A DNA stretch of 64,000 nucleotides from Rectinema subterraneum (GTDB taxonomy: Bacteria > Spirochaetota > Spirochaetia > Treponematales > Rectinemataceae), in NCBI GenBank assembly GCA_009768935.1, contig WESA01000007.1, positions 1 to 64,000 on the forward strand. Direction: 5' to 3'. The first letter of the stretch is position 1. Each line of letters starts with the position of its first letter. Below the pieces are notes generated by a model. It had not been told where the DNA came from, ran no database searches, and was given only the letters and a program-made list of their open reading frames with translations. The position numbers were made by a program, and so were the translations under genes. Positions 43,744 through 52,522 of the stretch are shown piece after piece.

Positions 43744-44718
43744 ATGCCACGCTATTCAGTGATTCTAGGAAATCTCGGAAATACATGCGATCGTTTTCTT
43801 TCCACCGGATACAAAAATCAGCCATCCAAAGAAATCATGATCCGACAGGCCTCGGAAATCGAGGGAGTCGAAGGTATCGAACTCGTGGGCAGCTGGGATA
43901 TTGATGAACACAATGCGGATCAAATTGGAGATCTTCTCGGCAAATATAATCTTTCCTGCGTATCCATCATTCCTGATCTGTTTTCCCAGAAAAAATGGGG
44001 AACTGGTTCGATTGCATCGAAAGACCCTGACATCAGAGCCCAAGCTATGGATTACCTCTTTTCGATATGCGAAATTTCGAGAAAAATAGGTTGCAGCTTG
44101 ATAAATATCTGGCCAGGACAGGATGGTTACGATTATTGTCTTCAGGCAAATTATTTGGCTGAAAGGCAGATTATCATAGAAAATATTAAAAAACTGGCGT
44201 TTTTCTATCCTGATCTGCGATTTTCGCTTGAATACAAATTGAAAGAACCAAGAACCCACTCATTTCTTGCAAGAGCCTCCGATACGCTCCTTGTAGCCAT
44301 GGCTACAGAATTGCCCAACGTTGGCGTTACCATCGATACTGGCCATGCGCTGTTTGCCTATGAAAACATGGCCGAATCAGCAGTGATGCTCGACATGTCC
44401 GGCAAAAAACTTTTCCATCTTCATTTCAATGACAACTACCGATATTGGGATGATGACATGATTGTCGGCTCTGTTCATCTTGTCGAATACGTCGAACTTC
44501 TGTATTGGCTCAAAAAAATAGACTACAATGGCTGGTATTCGATGGATCAATATCCCTATAGGGAAGATGGCAAACATGCTATCGAAGAAAGCGTGAAATT
44601 TATCCAGGCTATTGAAAGAAAACTCACCCCATCAGCGATGAAGGAAATTGATAACCTGCTGGCAGAGGGAAAGGCTGTTGAATCTCAGAAATGGTTCAGA
44701 GAATTCATTTTTAGCTAG
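43744..44718 (+). CDS. Xylose-isomerase-like TIM-barrel sugar isomerase/epimerase
   Basis: A 324-residue AP_endonuc_2/xylose-isomerase-like barrel. Candidate metal ligands: Glu in FSLEYKLKEP, Asp-His in GVTIDTGHALF, His in LFHLHFNDNYR and a late Asp or Glu in WYSMDQYPYRED. The N-terminal GNTCDRF with a loop before the barrel resembles L-rhamnose/sugar isomerases of this fold rather than IolE. GGGAGG precedes the ATG. It follows the LacI gene by 31 bp. It probably isomerises the imported sugar into the ketose phosphorylated by the DhaK/DhaL-like pair; inference. Confidence 0.75.
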   Translation: MPRYSVILGNLGNTCDRFLSTGYKNQPSKEIMIRQASEIEGVEGIELVGSWDIDEHNADQIGDLLGKYNLSCVSIIPDLFSQKKWGTGSIASKDPDIRAQAMDYLFSICEISRKIGCSLINIWPGQDGYDYCLQANYLAERQIIIENIKKLAFFYPDLRFSLEYKLKEPRTHSFLARASDTLLVAMATELPNVGVTIDTGHALFAYENMAESAVMLDMSGKKLFHLHFNDNYRYWDDDMIVGSVHLVEYVELLYWLKKIDYNGWYSMDQYPYREDGKHAIEESVKFIQAIERKLTPSAMKEIDNLLAEGKAVESQKWFREFIFS

Positions 44719-44800
44719 ACTCCCTTAAAGAATAAATTGGAGATTGCCTCGCTGACGCGAAACTCGGTTTGAGCAGCATGCTGGCTCGCAGCATATTATA

Positions 44801-44829
44801 TTGACCAGCCCCCGCTTGGCTTGTAGTCT
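44801..44829 (+). promoter_or_regulatory. Candidate promoter of the 3-epimerase gene
   Basis: TTGACC (44801-44806), 17-nt spacer, TAGTCT (44824-44829), with the -10 ending 6 nt before the ATG. A palindrome-like GAGCAGCATGCTGGCTC (44771-44787) just upstream could be an operator. Confidence 0.35.
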
Positions 44830-44835
44830 TTCCTC

Positions 44836-45702
44836 ATGCGCAAAATCGGCATCTACTATGCCTTCTGGACAAGGGAATGGGATGTAGATTTCTTCCCGTT
44901 CATCCAGAAAGTCAAATCCTTGGGTTTCGATCAGCTGGAAATCAATGGCGGAACTTTCGCCGAGATGTCTGCAGCTGAGCAGAAGCGCTTGGTGGACGAA
45001 GCCAAGCGATGTGGCATCGTGCTTTCCTATGGCATTGGGCTTACTGCGAATCACGATGTTTCTTCGCTTGATGAATCGGTCAGGCAGAGCGGCGTTCGTT
45101 TCATGCAGCAAATGATCGAAGCTGTGGGCGAGGCTGGCGGCGGCATGATCGGCGGCACGGTTCACAGTGCATGGCCCAGCACGCTCCCCGAAGGTACCAC
45201 CAACAAGCGCCCGTATCTGGAACAGAGCAAAAAGAGCATGCGGGAGCTTGTAAAGGTCGCCGAAGACAACGGAGTTATCCTGAATGTGGAGGTTATAAAT
45301 CGATTCGAGCAGTATTTGCTCAATACATGCGAGGAAGCGCTCGCCTATGTTGAGGATATTCAGAGCCCGGCCTGTCGGATCCTGCTCGATACCTTCCATA
45401 TGAATATTGAAGAGGATTCCATCGGCGGGGCCATACGCAAAGCAGGCCGCCATCTTGCAGCTCTTCATCTGGGTGAGACGAACCGGAAACCGCCCGGGCT
45501 CGGCCGCATGCCGTGGAAAGAGATTCGCGAACCTCTCGATTCGATTCATTTCGATGGGCCGCTTGTAATGGAACCTTTCATAACCAAAGGCGGGCAAGTC
45601 GGTCGTGATATTGCTATCTGGCGCGATCTCATACCGAATCCGGATTATGACAGGCTCGCGCGCGATGCCGCGGCTTTTGTGCGCAAGACGCTCTGCGAAT
45701 AG
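44836..45702 (+). CDS. D-tagatose/D-allulose (psicose) 3-epimerase
   Basis: A 288-residue TIM barrel that epimerises ketohexoses at C3. Its metal and catalytic residues fall at Glu152 (LNVEVINRFE), Asp185 (LLDTFHMN), His211 (ALHLGETNRK) and Glu246 (LVMEPF), the same numbers as in the Pseudomonas cichorii and Agrobacterium enzymes. GETNRKPPG is also family-specific. No Shine-Dalgarno; a weak -10 ends 6 nt before the ATG. It precedes an FGGY kinase by 57 bp, suggesting a ketose to epimer to phosphate route. Which ketose is natural is unknown. Confidence 0.9.
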   Translation: MRKIGIYYAFWTREWDVDFFPFIQKVKSLGFDQLEINGGTFAEMSAAEQKRLVDEAKRCGIVLSYGIGLTANHDVSSLDESVRQSGVRFMQQMIEAVGEAGGGMIGGTVHSAWPSTLPEGTTNKRPYLEQSKKSMRELVKVAEDNGVILNVEVINRFEQYLLNTCEEALAYVEDIQSPACRILLDTFHMNIEEDSIGGAIRKAGRHLAALHLGETNRKPPGLGRMPWKEIREPLDSIHFDGPLVMEPFITKGGQVGRDIAIWRDLIPNPDYDRLARDAAAFVRKTLCE

Positions 45703-45759
45703 CGGCGATAGCAACAATAGCAACGGCCGCGCGCGTCGAAAAAACCAGGAGTAATCACC

Positions 45760-47409
45760 ATGTCCCAAACCTGCGCCCCCCTTCACATCGGCATCGACCT
45801 CGGAACGGGCTCGCTCAAGCTCTCGGCCTATGCAGGGGAGAGGGCTTTTTCCGCGAGCTGCGGGTACGACATTTTTTCGCCTGAGCCGGGCATTGCGGAG
45901 ACTGATCCGGAAGCGTGGATCGCAGCGCTCAAAACCGCCTGGCTGGCGGTTTGCGCGCAGCTTCAGAATGCGGGGCTCCCGATCGAGCTGGCATCGATTG
46001 GTTTATCTGCGCAGATGCACGGGTTTGTGCCAATTTCGGAGACAGGAGCGGCGCTGCATAATGCAATCCTGTGGGCGGATTTGCGTGGCGCGGCATATGC
46101 CGGGCTCTATTCGAGCCTGCTTGCCGGTTCTTTTGACAGGCTGATGAATGCGCCGGCGGCGGGTCTCACGGCTTTGATTCTTCTGTGGATGAAGCACCAC
46201 GAGCCCGAGCTCTATGCCAAAACGCACTATATTCTTTTCCCGAAAGACTATCTGCGTTTCCGGCTCACTGGGGATATTGCGACTGATCCCGGGGATGCGA
46301 GCGCGAGCCTTCTGTACGATTTTCGCACCTGCAGATGGGCGGAGGATGCGATCGAGGCTCTGGGCATGGACCATTCGAAGCTCCCAGTAATTCGCGACAG
46401 TTTCAGCCCGGGCGGAGTTGTGACCGGTAAGGCTTCGCGCGAAACGGGTCTGCCTGAGGGAGTACTCGTCGCAACTGGTTCAGCGGACAAGGCTTGCGAG
46501 ATCTATGGCTCGGGGTTCTTCGGGGAGTATTTCAGAGAGTTGGCGCTTGCTGGCAGCCCGGATATGGGGATAATGAGTCGTCAGGCCCCAGCCCGCGGCA
46601 AATTCCTCAATTCGGCGCCGCTCCGCGGCACAGGCATGAATTCCGCGCTCAGCCGCGAAGACATGCATTCGGCGCCCTTCCGCGGCCACGACTCCGACTG
46701 GCAATCGCCGAAAGCCGCTCAAGTGAGCATAGGGACAGGTATTCAAGTGGTCATCCCAGTGCGCGGGCTGGCGCCCTACGAGCCGGGGCTCAATTTTTTC
46801 GAGAGCTGCGTGCCCAGCGTGCGCTACCGCATGGCAGCCATGCTGAATGGTGGACTCGCGCTCGAATGGGTGCTGTCGATGCTGAATGCAGACTGGGAGT
46901 CGCTCTATCGGGCCATGGATGAAGGAAAGACGCGCCTGCCCCAGGATCTTTTGTTCCTTCCGTATCTTACCGGCGAACGCAGCCCTTACCAGAACCCGGA
47001 TGCGCGGGGCGCGTGGATCGGCCTTGGCCTTCACCACACACGAAACGACCTTTTGTCAGCGGCTTTGCTCGGTGTTGCATGTACGATACGATTGGGCATG
47101 GAAAGCTTGGGAGTTGCGCCTGACGCATCGGTCTATTGTGTAGGCGGCAGTACGCGATTCAAAACATGGATGAATATCGTCTCCGAGGTGACGGGGCGAG
47201 CGCTTTTCGTAACCGACCAGCCTGATGCATCAGTGCGCGGAGCCGCCGCGATCGGGCGCGCCGCGGCAGAAACAGGCGCTTTCGATGCCCGGCGCCTGCC
47301 AGCCCCCCTCGAGACGACCAGGATCGAAGCCGAGAGCCCTGCTTGGATCGAGCATTATTATTCGCGCTTCAAATCGAGCTATGAGGCGCTGTTTGGCGGG
47401 CACGAGTAA
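45760..47409 (+). CDS. FGGY-family carbohydrate kinase (xylulokinase-like) with internal insertion
   Basis: A 549-residue sugar kinase. N-terminal phosphate loop GIDLGTGSLKLSAY, substrate residues SAQMHGFV and ILWADLR, FGGY region GSADKACEIYG, SIGTGIQVV near residue 322, and late CVGGSTRFKTWMNIVSEV. Between GSADKA and SIGTG there are about 60 extra residues (roughly 255-317) with three imperfect repeats around NSAPLRG, NSALSRE and HSAPFRG; normal xylulokinases have a short link there. GGAG precedes the ATG. Probably cotranscribed with the 3-epimerase; xylulose, fructose or a related ketose could be the substrate. Confidence 0.88.
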   Translation: MSQTCAPLHIGIDLGTGSLKLSAYAGERAFSASCGYDIFSPEPGIAETDPEAWIAALKTAWLAVCAQLQNAGLPIELASIGLSAQMHGFVPISETGAALHNAILWADLRGAAYAGLYSSLLAGSFDRLMNAPAAGLTALILLWMKHHEPELYAKTHYILFPKDYLRFRLTGDIATDPGDASASLLYDFRTCRWAEDAIEALGMDHSKLPVIRDSFSPGGVVTGKASRETGLPEGVLVATGSADKACEIYGSGFFGEYFRELALAGSPDMGIMSRQAPARGKFLNSAPLRGTGMNSALSREDMHSAPFRGHDSDWQSPKAAQVSIGTGIQVVIPVRGLAPYEPGLNFFESCVPSVRYRMAAMLNGGLALEWVLSMLNADWESLYRAMDEGKTRLPQDLLFLPYLTGERSPYQNPDARGAWIGLGLHHTRNDLLSAALLGVACTIRLGMESLGVAPDASVYCVGGSTRFKTWMNIVSEVTGRALFVTDQPDASVRGAAAIGRAAAETGAFDARRLPAPLETTRIEAESPAWIEHYYSRFKSSYEALFGGHE

Positions 47410-47435
47410 ATATTTTGTAATATTACTGAGCAACA

Positions 47436-48536
47436 TTATTGAGCACAAAGCTGCCAACGCTCCAGAATCGCATCCATATCTGCGTTCATCGCTTTATCGG
47501 GCACTTTGAGGTCGGGATGTGCATCGAACCAAGCAAGCGAACGGTGGATGCCCTCCGTAAAACTGATTCGCGGCGCAAATTCCGGCACGAAACGGCGAAT
47601 TTTTGAGTTGTCGAACAGCACGCTTACCGCCTTATCGCCCAAAAGCCCTGCGCCGCGCTCCGGCAGCACTTTCGCAATAAAATCCGAAGGAATATGGACA
47701 ATCTTCGGCTGGACGCCGAGCGCCTCACCGATAATAGAATGAATCGCATCCCAGGTGAGATGTTCGTCCGACGTGATATGGAAAGCCTGGCCAAGCGCCT
47801 CGCGTTTGCCCAGCAGACCCACAAGCCCGACCGCAAAATCCGATGCATGCGTCAGCGTCCAGAGCGACTGCCCATCCCCCGGCACAACCACCTCGAGCCC
47901 ATTCAGCATTCTCCATGCCAGGCCATAACTTGCCGAACCAAAACACCCCGGAATCCAGCCGTTATCGTAGGTATGGGAAGGCCGCACAATGGTATAGGGG
48001 AATGAGCGCTGCTCGGCTTCGCTGAATACCGCATCTTCGTCGCGCGCCTTTTCTTTGATAATACGCACTTTTTCTTCGGTACGCGCTGTTTCTTCGCCGT
48101 TCCCTGTATGCGACGCCGCACCGCTGCCTGCCAGCACCCACTCGCACGCAATTTTCAGCCTCGAGTACTCCCAGAAGGGATTTTCGAGCGGCGTATCCTC
48201 GGTAATCACGGGCGTCAGGGAAGGCTTTCGATATGCAGAGCACGTGCTGATAAGCACATATTGATCAGTAATCCCGTCGAAGATCTCTATATCTGCCTTC
48301 ACGTGTTCGGGTCTGAATGCCAGAAACTGCACGACACTGTCGAATCTGAGCCCGCGGAGGGCTGCTTTGACAGCCTGCGTATCGCGAATATCTGCTTTCA
48401 GAGTACGCACGCCCGGCTTTTCGCGCTCTGGATGCGTGCCTCTATTGAGATGAAATACTTCGTAGCCTCGCCCGAGGGCTTCGTCCGTACACGCCGAGGA
48501 AATATTGCCGGTTCCACCGATAAAGAGCACTTTCAT
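47436..48536 (-). CDS. NAD-dependent epimerase/dehydratase (extended SDR)
   Basis: A 366-residue extended SDR with GGTGNISSAC (nucleotide-binding, ending NIS rather than FIG/LG), LISTCSAYRKP and catalytic YSRLK, then TIVRPSHTYDN. It resembles the isoflavone-reductase/CSP41-like branch of nucleotide-sugar epimerases. About 40 extra charged residues (near 137-177) separate the YxxxK helix from the RPS strand. It converges on the FGGY kinase gene and is divergent from the phosphatase gene. Substrate unknown. Confidence 0.85.
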   Translation of the reverse strand: MKVLFIGGTGNISSACTDEALGRGYEVFHLNRGTHPEREKPGVRTLKADIRDTQAVKAALRGLRFDSVVQFLAFRPEHVKADIEIFDGITDQYVLISTCSAYRKPSLTPVITEDTPLENPFWEYSRLKIACEWVLAGSGAASHTGNGEETARTEEKVRIIKEKARDEDAVFSEAEQRSFPYTIVRPSHTYDNGWIPGCFGSASYGLAWRMLNGLEVVVPGDGQSLWTLTHASDFAVGLVGLLGKREALGQAFHITSDEHLTWDAIHSIIGEALGVQPKIVHIPSDFIAKVLPERGAGLLGDKAVSVLFDNSKIRRFVPEFAPRISFTEGIHRSLAWFDAHPDLKVPDKAMNADMDAILERWQLCAQ

Positions 48537-48581
48537 GAATGAGCCTCTCTGTAGAGAAAAACTTCATCGAATGCAAAACCC

Positions 48582-48590
48582 TGCTATAAT
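48582..48590 (+). promoter_or_regulatory. Extended -10 promoter of the phosphatase gene
   Basis: TGcTATAAT ending exactly 6 nt before ATG 48597, so transcription should start at or next to the start codon. No -35 match and no Shine-Dalgarno. Confidence 0.55.
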
Positions 48591-48596
48591 AGTACA

Positions 48597-49199
48597 ATGA
48601 TTTTTTCTGAACTCAAAATCCCCGGCTCGTCCGGGATCATTGGTATGGCGAGCTGTCCGGGCAGGTGGACCCAGCTGGCCGCAAAATCATCAATGAAGGC
48701 AGCTGCTCTGCTGGGTCCACAGCTAGCGGCTCAAGCTGCCCCTTCAATTGCCCCGCAACCAGCGCCGCCAGACGAACAAACGCACGATTACCTTGTGCGC
48801 GACCTTGCTATTATCGAGGCGTGGGGCGCGGAAATCCTTGTGAGCCTCATTGAGCCGAGCGAGTATGTGCTTGCAGGGGTCGAGCGCTTGCCAGAGCTTG
48901 TCCCTATTGGAATTCGCCATATCGAGCTGCCGATTGCTGATTTTTCGGTGCCTGATAATCGCTGGGAGAACGCATGGGAGCGCGAGGGCGCGCTGGTCCG
49001 CTCGGCACTGCGCCGCGGCGGCAAGGTTTGCATTCACTGCATGGGCGGGTATGGCAGGACAGGAATGGTTGCCGCGCGCCTTCTTATCGAATTCGGTGTG
49101 GAGCCTGAGGAAGCTATTGCTCGAGTTCGCTCAGCCCGGCCCGGCGCAATCGAAATGCCGCAGCAGGAGGCGTGGGTGCTGAAATTACGCGCTCAATAG
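48597..49199 (+). CDS. Tyrosine/dual-specificity protein phosphatase
   Basis: A 200-residue Cys-dependent phosphatase. The CX5R loop HCMGGYGRTG gives nucleophile Cys148 and Arg154; the general acid is probably Asp120 (or Asp115) in PIADFSVPD. An Ala/Pro/Gln-rich insert (residues ~35-60) follows an N-terminal GMASCPGRW resembling CDKN3-like phosphatases. The gene appears monocistronic and likely leaderless. Target unknown: proteins, phosphoinositide-like compounds or sugars are possible. Confidence 0.85.
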   Translation: MIFSELKIPGSSGIIGMASCPGRWTQLAAKSSMKAAALLGPQLAAQAAPSIAPQPAPPDEQTHDYLVRDLAIIEAWGAEILVSLIEPSEYVLAGVERLPELVPIGIRHIELPIADFSVPDNRWENAWEREGALVRSALRRGGKVCIHCMGGYGRTGMVAARLLIEFGVEPEEAIARVRSARPGAIEMPQQEAWVLKLRAQ

Positions 49200-49281
49200 A
49201 AAAGAATGTCAGGTTCTCGCAGAGGCACACCATATGCCGTGCAAGCGCGTCCATCGTTTATTTGTCAGGCGCGCCTTCTGT

Positions 49282-49977
49282 TCATTTGATATAGAATCTT
49301 CCTACAAGGAACAGGTATCCCTTTTCTTTATAAAAATTTAGATCACCAATGTCCTTGAATACAGTAACCGGCGTATCCTCGCGCACCACATAGCCCGCCC
49401 CGATTGAGAGTGAATCACCAAGGAACACATCGAAGCCGACGCGCGCAGTGAAACCTTGTCCGATGCGGCCCACGACCGCGGCACTCCCGTAGTGCGTCTT
49501 GAGATAATCTGTAAACGCCGTATCCTGATTTGTCGACGGAAAATGGAAATAGAACGCAGGCCCTAGCCCCAAGTACGGGCGCACAATGCCCAAAGGCGCC
49601 ATGAGGTTAATCGAGAGCGGCGCATAAATGAATGACTCATAATATTTCCAATTTGCTTTATCCCCGCTTGCACTCTGAAGCCCCGCCCACGACGATGGAC
49701 CTTCATTGAACATTCCGCTGCCCGGGCCGTAGTAGGAATCACCCAAATACAGAACATCCGTGCTGACCCCGAGCCACGGTTTGACTGCATAGCTGACTGT
49801 GACGCCATATAGCATGTCCCCGACGGCAAAGTTCGCTATGGTGTCGGTCAGGTTGGGACTGATAGCCATAAAACCTATGCCTGCTTCGCCCTGGACTTTC
49901 TGGGCAAGAACAGGCGAGACAGCCAATAGGCATACAACAGCGAGAAATAAAGATCGAATGGCGGCTTTTTGCCTCAT
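49282..49977 (-). CDS. Predicted outer-membrane beta-barrel protein
   Basis: A 231-residue exported protein: signal peptide SLFLAVVCLLAVSPVLAQ, then alternating amphipathic strands rich in Gly and aromatics (GVTVSYAVKPWLGVSTDVLY, PYLGLGPAFYFHFP, GDSLSIGAGYVVRED) and a terminal GYLFLVGRFYIK ending with an aromatic-rich strand, as in OmpA-like small porin-type barrels. ATG 49977 has GGAGGGG at good spacing; a start at 50004 is less likely. Function not assigned. It supports a diderm envelope. Confidence 0.75.
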   Translation of the reverse strand: MRQKAAIRSLFLAVVCLLAVSPVLAQKVQGEAGIGFMAISPNLTDTIANFAVGDMLYGVTVSYAVKPWLGVSTDVLYLGDSYYGPGSGMFNEGPSSWAGLQSASGDKANWKYYESFIYAPLSINLMAPLGIVRPYLGLGPAFYFHFPSTNQDTAFTDYLKTHYGSAAVVGRIGQGFTARVGFDVFLGDSLSIGAGYVVREDTPVTVFKDIGDLNFYKEKGYLFLVGRFYIK

Positions 49978-50125
49978 ATGTCCCCTCCTGAATGCTAAAT
50001 TCATAAATAATTCTAGTGCTTGGATTGAGCGAAATCAACGAATATTTCAATTTTGTTCCAGATGAAGACCCCGCGGCAGCGCTCCCGATCTTAAATCAGG
50101 CTCAAAAATGCGCTAATCTATTCCC

Positions 50126-50329
50126 ATGACCGAAAACCAGTTCAAAGAAAGCGCCGCCGGCTGGCAAAATGAATTCAGCGCCAGCATCACCATCATAGCC
50201 AGCGACTTCACCATTCTTTACATGAACGACAAATCTGCCGCCGTCAACGCAAAGTGGGGCGGCAAAGCGCTCATCGGAAAGGACGTGCGCGCGTGCCAGC
50301 AAGGAAGGAACGAGCGCCGCGTGCATTGA
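50126..50329 (+). pseudogene. Truncated PAS-domain fragment
   Basis: The 67 residues begin like a small PAS protein (ASITIIASDFTILYMNDKSA then GGKALIGKDVRACQ) but break off after about 55 residues into unrelated QGRNERRVH and a stop. A full PAS domain needs about 100 residues, so the C-terminal half is lost. The -10 TAATCT (50114-50119) ends 6 nt before the ATG, as for other probable leaderless genes here, so it may still be transcribed. Confidence 0.55.
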
Positions 50330-50382
50330 TATAGCCTAGCAGCGCTCACTATTTCTAAAACTCTCTATTCCTTGCCACTATT

Positions 50383-52434
50383 TTATTCCTTCAAGACCGC
50401 TGCCTTTTGATGCACCGCGACCACTTTCCCGCTCGCGGAGAGAATATAACACACTATCACAAGGCCTGCTGAAATAGCGACATATAGCACTTGCGGCGCC
50501 AGAGCCATCACCCCTGCGACAAGCAGAATTGCGCGCATCCACAGCGGAATCGGATGCTTGATATATCCGACCCAGAAGTATCCAAATGCGAGCACCGATA
50601 TAATGCCCGTCGCAACCGCCAGGACATTTGCAATCGGAGAAGCCTGCAAAAGAAGGCCCTGATCATAGCAGAACGCAAACGGCACCACAAACGCGAGAAA
50701 GCCGAGCCGCATTGCCTGAAAGCCAATTTTGTTCGGGTTGGCGCCCGAAATCGATGCTGCTGCAAAAGCAGCCAGAGCCACAGGCGGCGTAATATTCGAT
50801 ATAACAGCAAAATAGAATACAAACATGTGCGCTGAAAGCGGTGGAATACCCATTTTGACAAGAATCGGCGCGCCAAGCGCCGATGCCAGGATGTAGGCTC
50901 CCGTTGTCGGCAAGCCCATACCGAGCAATATCGAAATTGCCATTATGAGCAGCAGACCCAGGAACCGATAATCCTTTGCAAAGCTGAGCACAAAACCGAC
51001 CAGCTTCCCGCCGATACCGGTCAGCGCCACCGAGCCTAACACAATGCCCGCTGTTGCACAGGCAATTGCCACCAGGGGTATGCCAGAAGTTCCGCTATAG
51101 ATCGCATCGAGCACATCTTTCGGCTTCATTCCATCGTTCAGGAACGTCGCAGCGACAAATCCGGCGACAAGGATCCAAAGCCCAATATTTCCTTTGATAA
51201 TTGGCTCAACAAAGCGAGGAAACACAAAAGCCACCGTAATGAGTACCGAAATAACCGCACCAATGATTATCGAGAGGCGCCGCTTTGCTTGGTTCTGCGA
51301 CTTTGGCTTGAAGAACGATACAAGCCACGCAAGCACAATTCCGAACACCGCCGCACGCATAGGCGTTGCTCCTGCAAGCAGGAAATACACCAGCCCCACA
51401 AGCGGGATGACCATATATGAATCTTTGAGCACATCTTTCTTTTTAGGCAATTCTTCCGCTGAAAGACCCTTGAGCCCATATTTGTGCGCCGAAAGCCGCA
51501 CCATAAGGAACACAGCGCCATAGTACATAAGCGCAGGAATAATTGCTGCGATCATAACCGTGCGATACGGCAGGCCCAGAAATGAAGCCATGAGGAAGGC
51601 ACCGGCTCCCATGACTGGTGGCATGAGCTGTCCCCCCGTCGAGGCCACTGCTTCCACTGCCCCAGCAAAGAAGGATGGATACCCGATTTTCTTCATTAGG
51701 GGAATGGTAAACGTCCCCGTGCCGTACACATTGGCTACCGCTGAGCCCGAAATCGAGCCAAATAGGCACGATGAGGTGACTGCAATAAGCGCGGGCCCAC
51801 CAGGCTGCGTGCCGGTAAATGCCTGCGCAAAGCGCATGAAAAAATCTCCAACCCCGCTCTTTTCAAGAAAACCACCAAAAATGAGAAAAATCATAACATA
51901 GGTCGCGGATACCCCGAGCGGCGAAGAAAAAATGCCTTCGTCAGTCAGAAACACTTCTTCCACAATCTCGGGCACCGAAAACGATATGCCCTGGAAAAGC
52001 CCCGGTATTTTGGCTGCAACACCCATATACAACAAAAATACGAGCGCAATGATAGTGAGCGGCATTCCTACAATGCGCCGTGTCGCTTCGAGAAGAAGCA
52101 CGACAAGCAGAATCCCGAGAACAAGCTGTGTCGTGGTAATCGGATCAACTTGCACAATTCTTGTGCTGATAGCCCAGTAATTTGCTGCGATATACGCCCC
52201 AGGCAAAAAGGATAAGCCAGCCAGAACCCAGTCGTAGAACGGCACTGCGCTGTCTTTCAGTTTTTTCGATATTGGATAGAGCACAAAGACGAGCGGCAAT
52301 ACCATGGACAGGTGCAAAGCGCGCTGCAGATACGCCTCAAAATTGCCAAAAATCGAGGTATATAAATGAAAAACTCCGACAGCTATAATGTACACATATA
52401 TAGCAATTTTGACTTTTCCATCAAGTTTTCTCAT
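50383..52434 (-). CDS. TRAP transporter fused permease (DctQM fusion, TAXI type)
   Basis: A 683-residue integral membrane protein combining the small 4-helix and large 12-helix TRAP subunits in one chain, typical for TAXI systems. Landmarks: GGFLEKSGVGDFFMRFAQAF, SCLFGSISGSAVANVYGTG, AVASTGGQLMPPVMGAGAF, and ISILLGMGLPTTGAYILASA. GGGAG precedes ATG 52434. It works with the TAXI binding protein upstream, driven by an ion gradient. Substrate unknown; characterised TAXI systems often take amino or dicarboxylic acids. Confidence 0.93.
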   Translation of the reverse strand: MRKLDGKVKIAIYVYIIAVGVFHLYTSIFGNFEAYLQRALHLSMVLPLVFVLYPISKKLKDSAVPFYDWVLAGLSFLPGAYIAANYWAISTRIVQVDPITTTQLVLGILLVVLLLEATRRIVGMPLTIIALVFLLYMGVAAKIPGLFQGISFSVPEIVEEVFLTDEGIFSSPLGVSATYVMIFLIFGGFLEKSGVGDFFMRFAQAFTGTQPGGPALIAVTSSCLFGSISGSAVANVYGTGTFTIPLMKKIGYPSFFAGAVEAVASTGGQLMPPVMGAGAFLMASFLGLPYRTVMIAAIIPALMYYGAVFLMVRLSAHKYGLKGLSAEELPKKKDVLKDSYMVIPLVGLVYFLLAGATPMRAAVFGIVLAWLVSFFKPKSQNQAKRRLSIIIGAVISVLITVAFVFPRFVEPIIKGNIGLWILVAGFVAATFLNDGMKPKDVLDAIYSGTSGIPLVAIACATAGIVLGSVALTGIGGKLVGFVLSFAKDYRFLGLLLIMAISILLGMGLPTTGAYILASALGAPILVKMGIPPLSAHMFVFYFAVISNITPPVALAAFAAASISGANPNKIGFQAMRLGFLAFVVPFAFCYDQGLLLQASPIANVLAVATGIISVLAFGYFWVGYIKHPIPLWMRAILLVAGVMALAPQVLYVAISAGLVIVCYILSASGKVVAVHQKAAVLKE

Positions 52435-52463
52435 ACAATCTCCCGATGGCGGGCTGATAGAAA

Positions 52464-52497
52464 TGCGTGGCCGTTGCGTACCGCATGCGACCACGCA
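52464..52497 (-). other. Hairpin between TAXI binding protein and TRAP permease
   Basis: Arms TGCGTGG (52464-52470) and CCACGCA (52491-52497), with further pairing inside, in the 88-bp gap. As with other binding-protein genes here, it may limit readthrough to the membrane subunit. Confidence 0.5.
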
Positions 52498-52522
52498 CCT
52501 TTTTTAAAAATTGCCTGTTTGC

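Noticed and set aside
44725..45786. 353-codon minus-strand frame opposite the 3-epimerase
   Set aside because: Overlaps a gene with all catalytic residues placed; antisense shadow.
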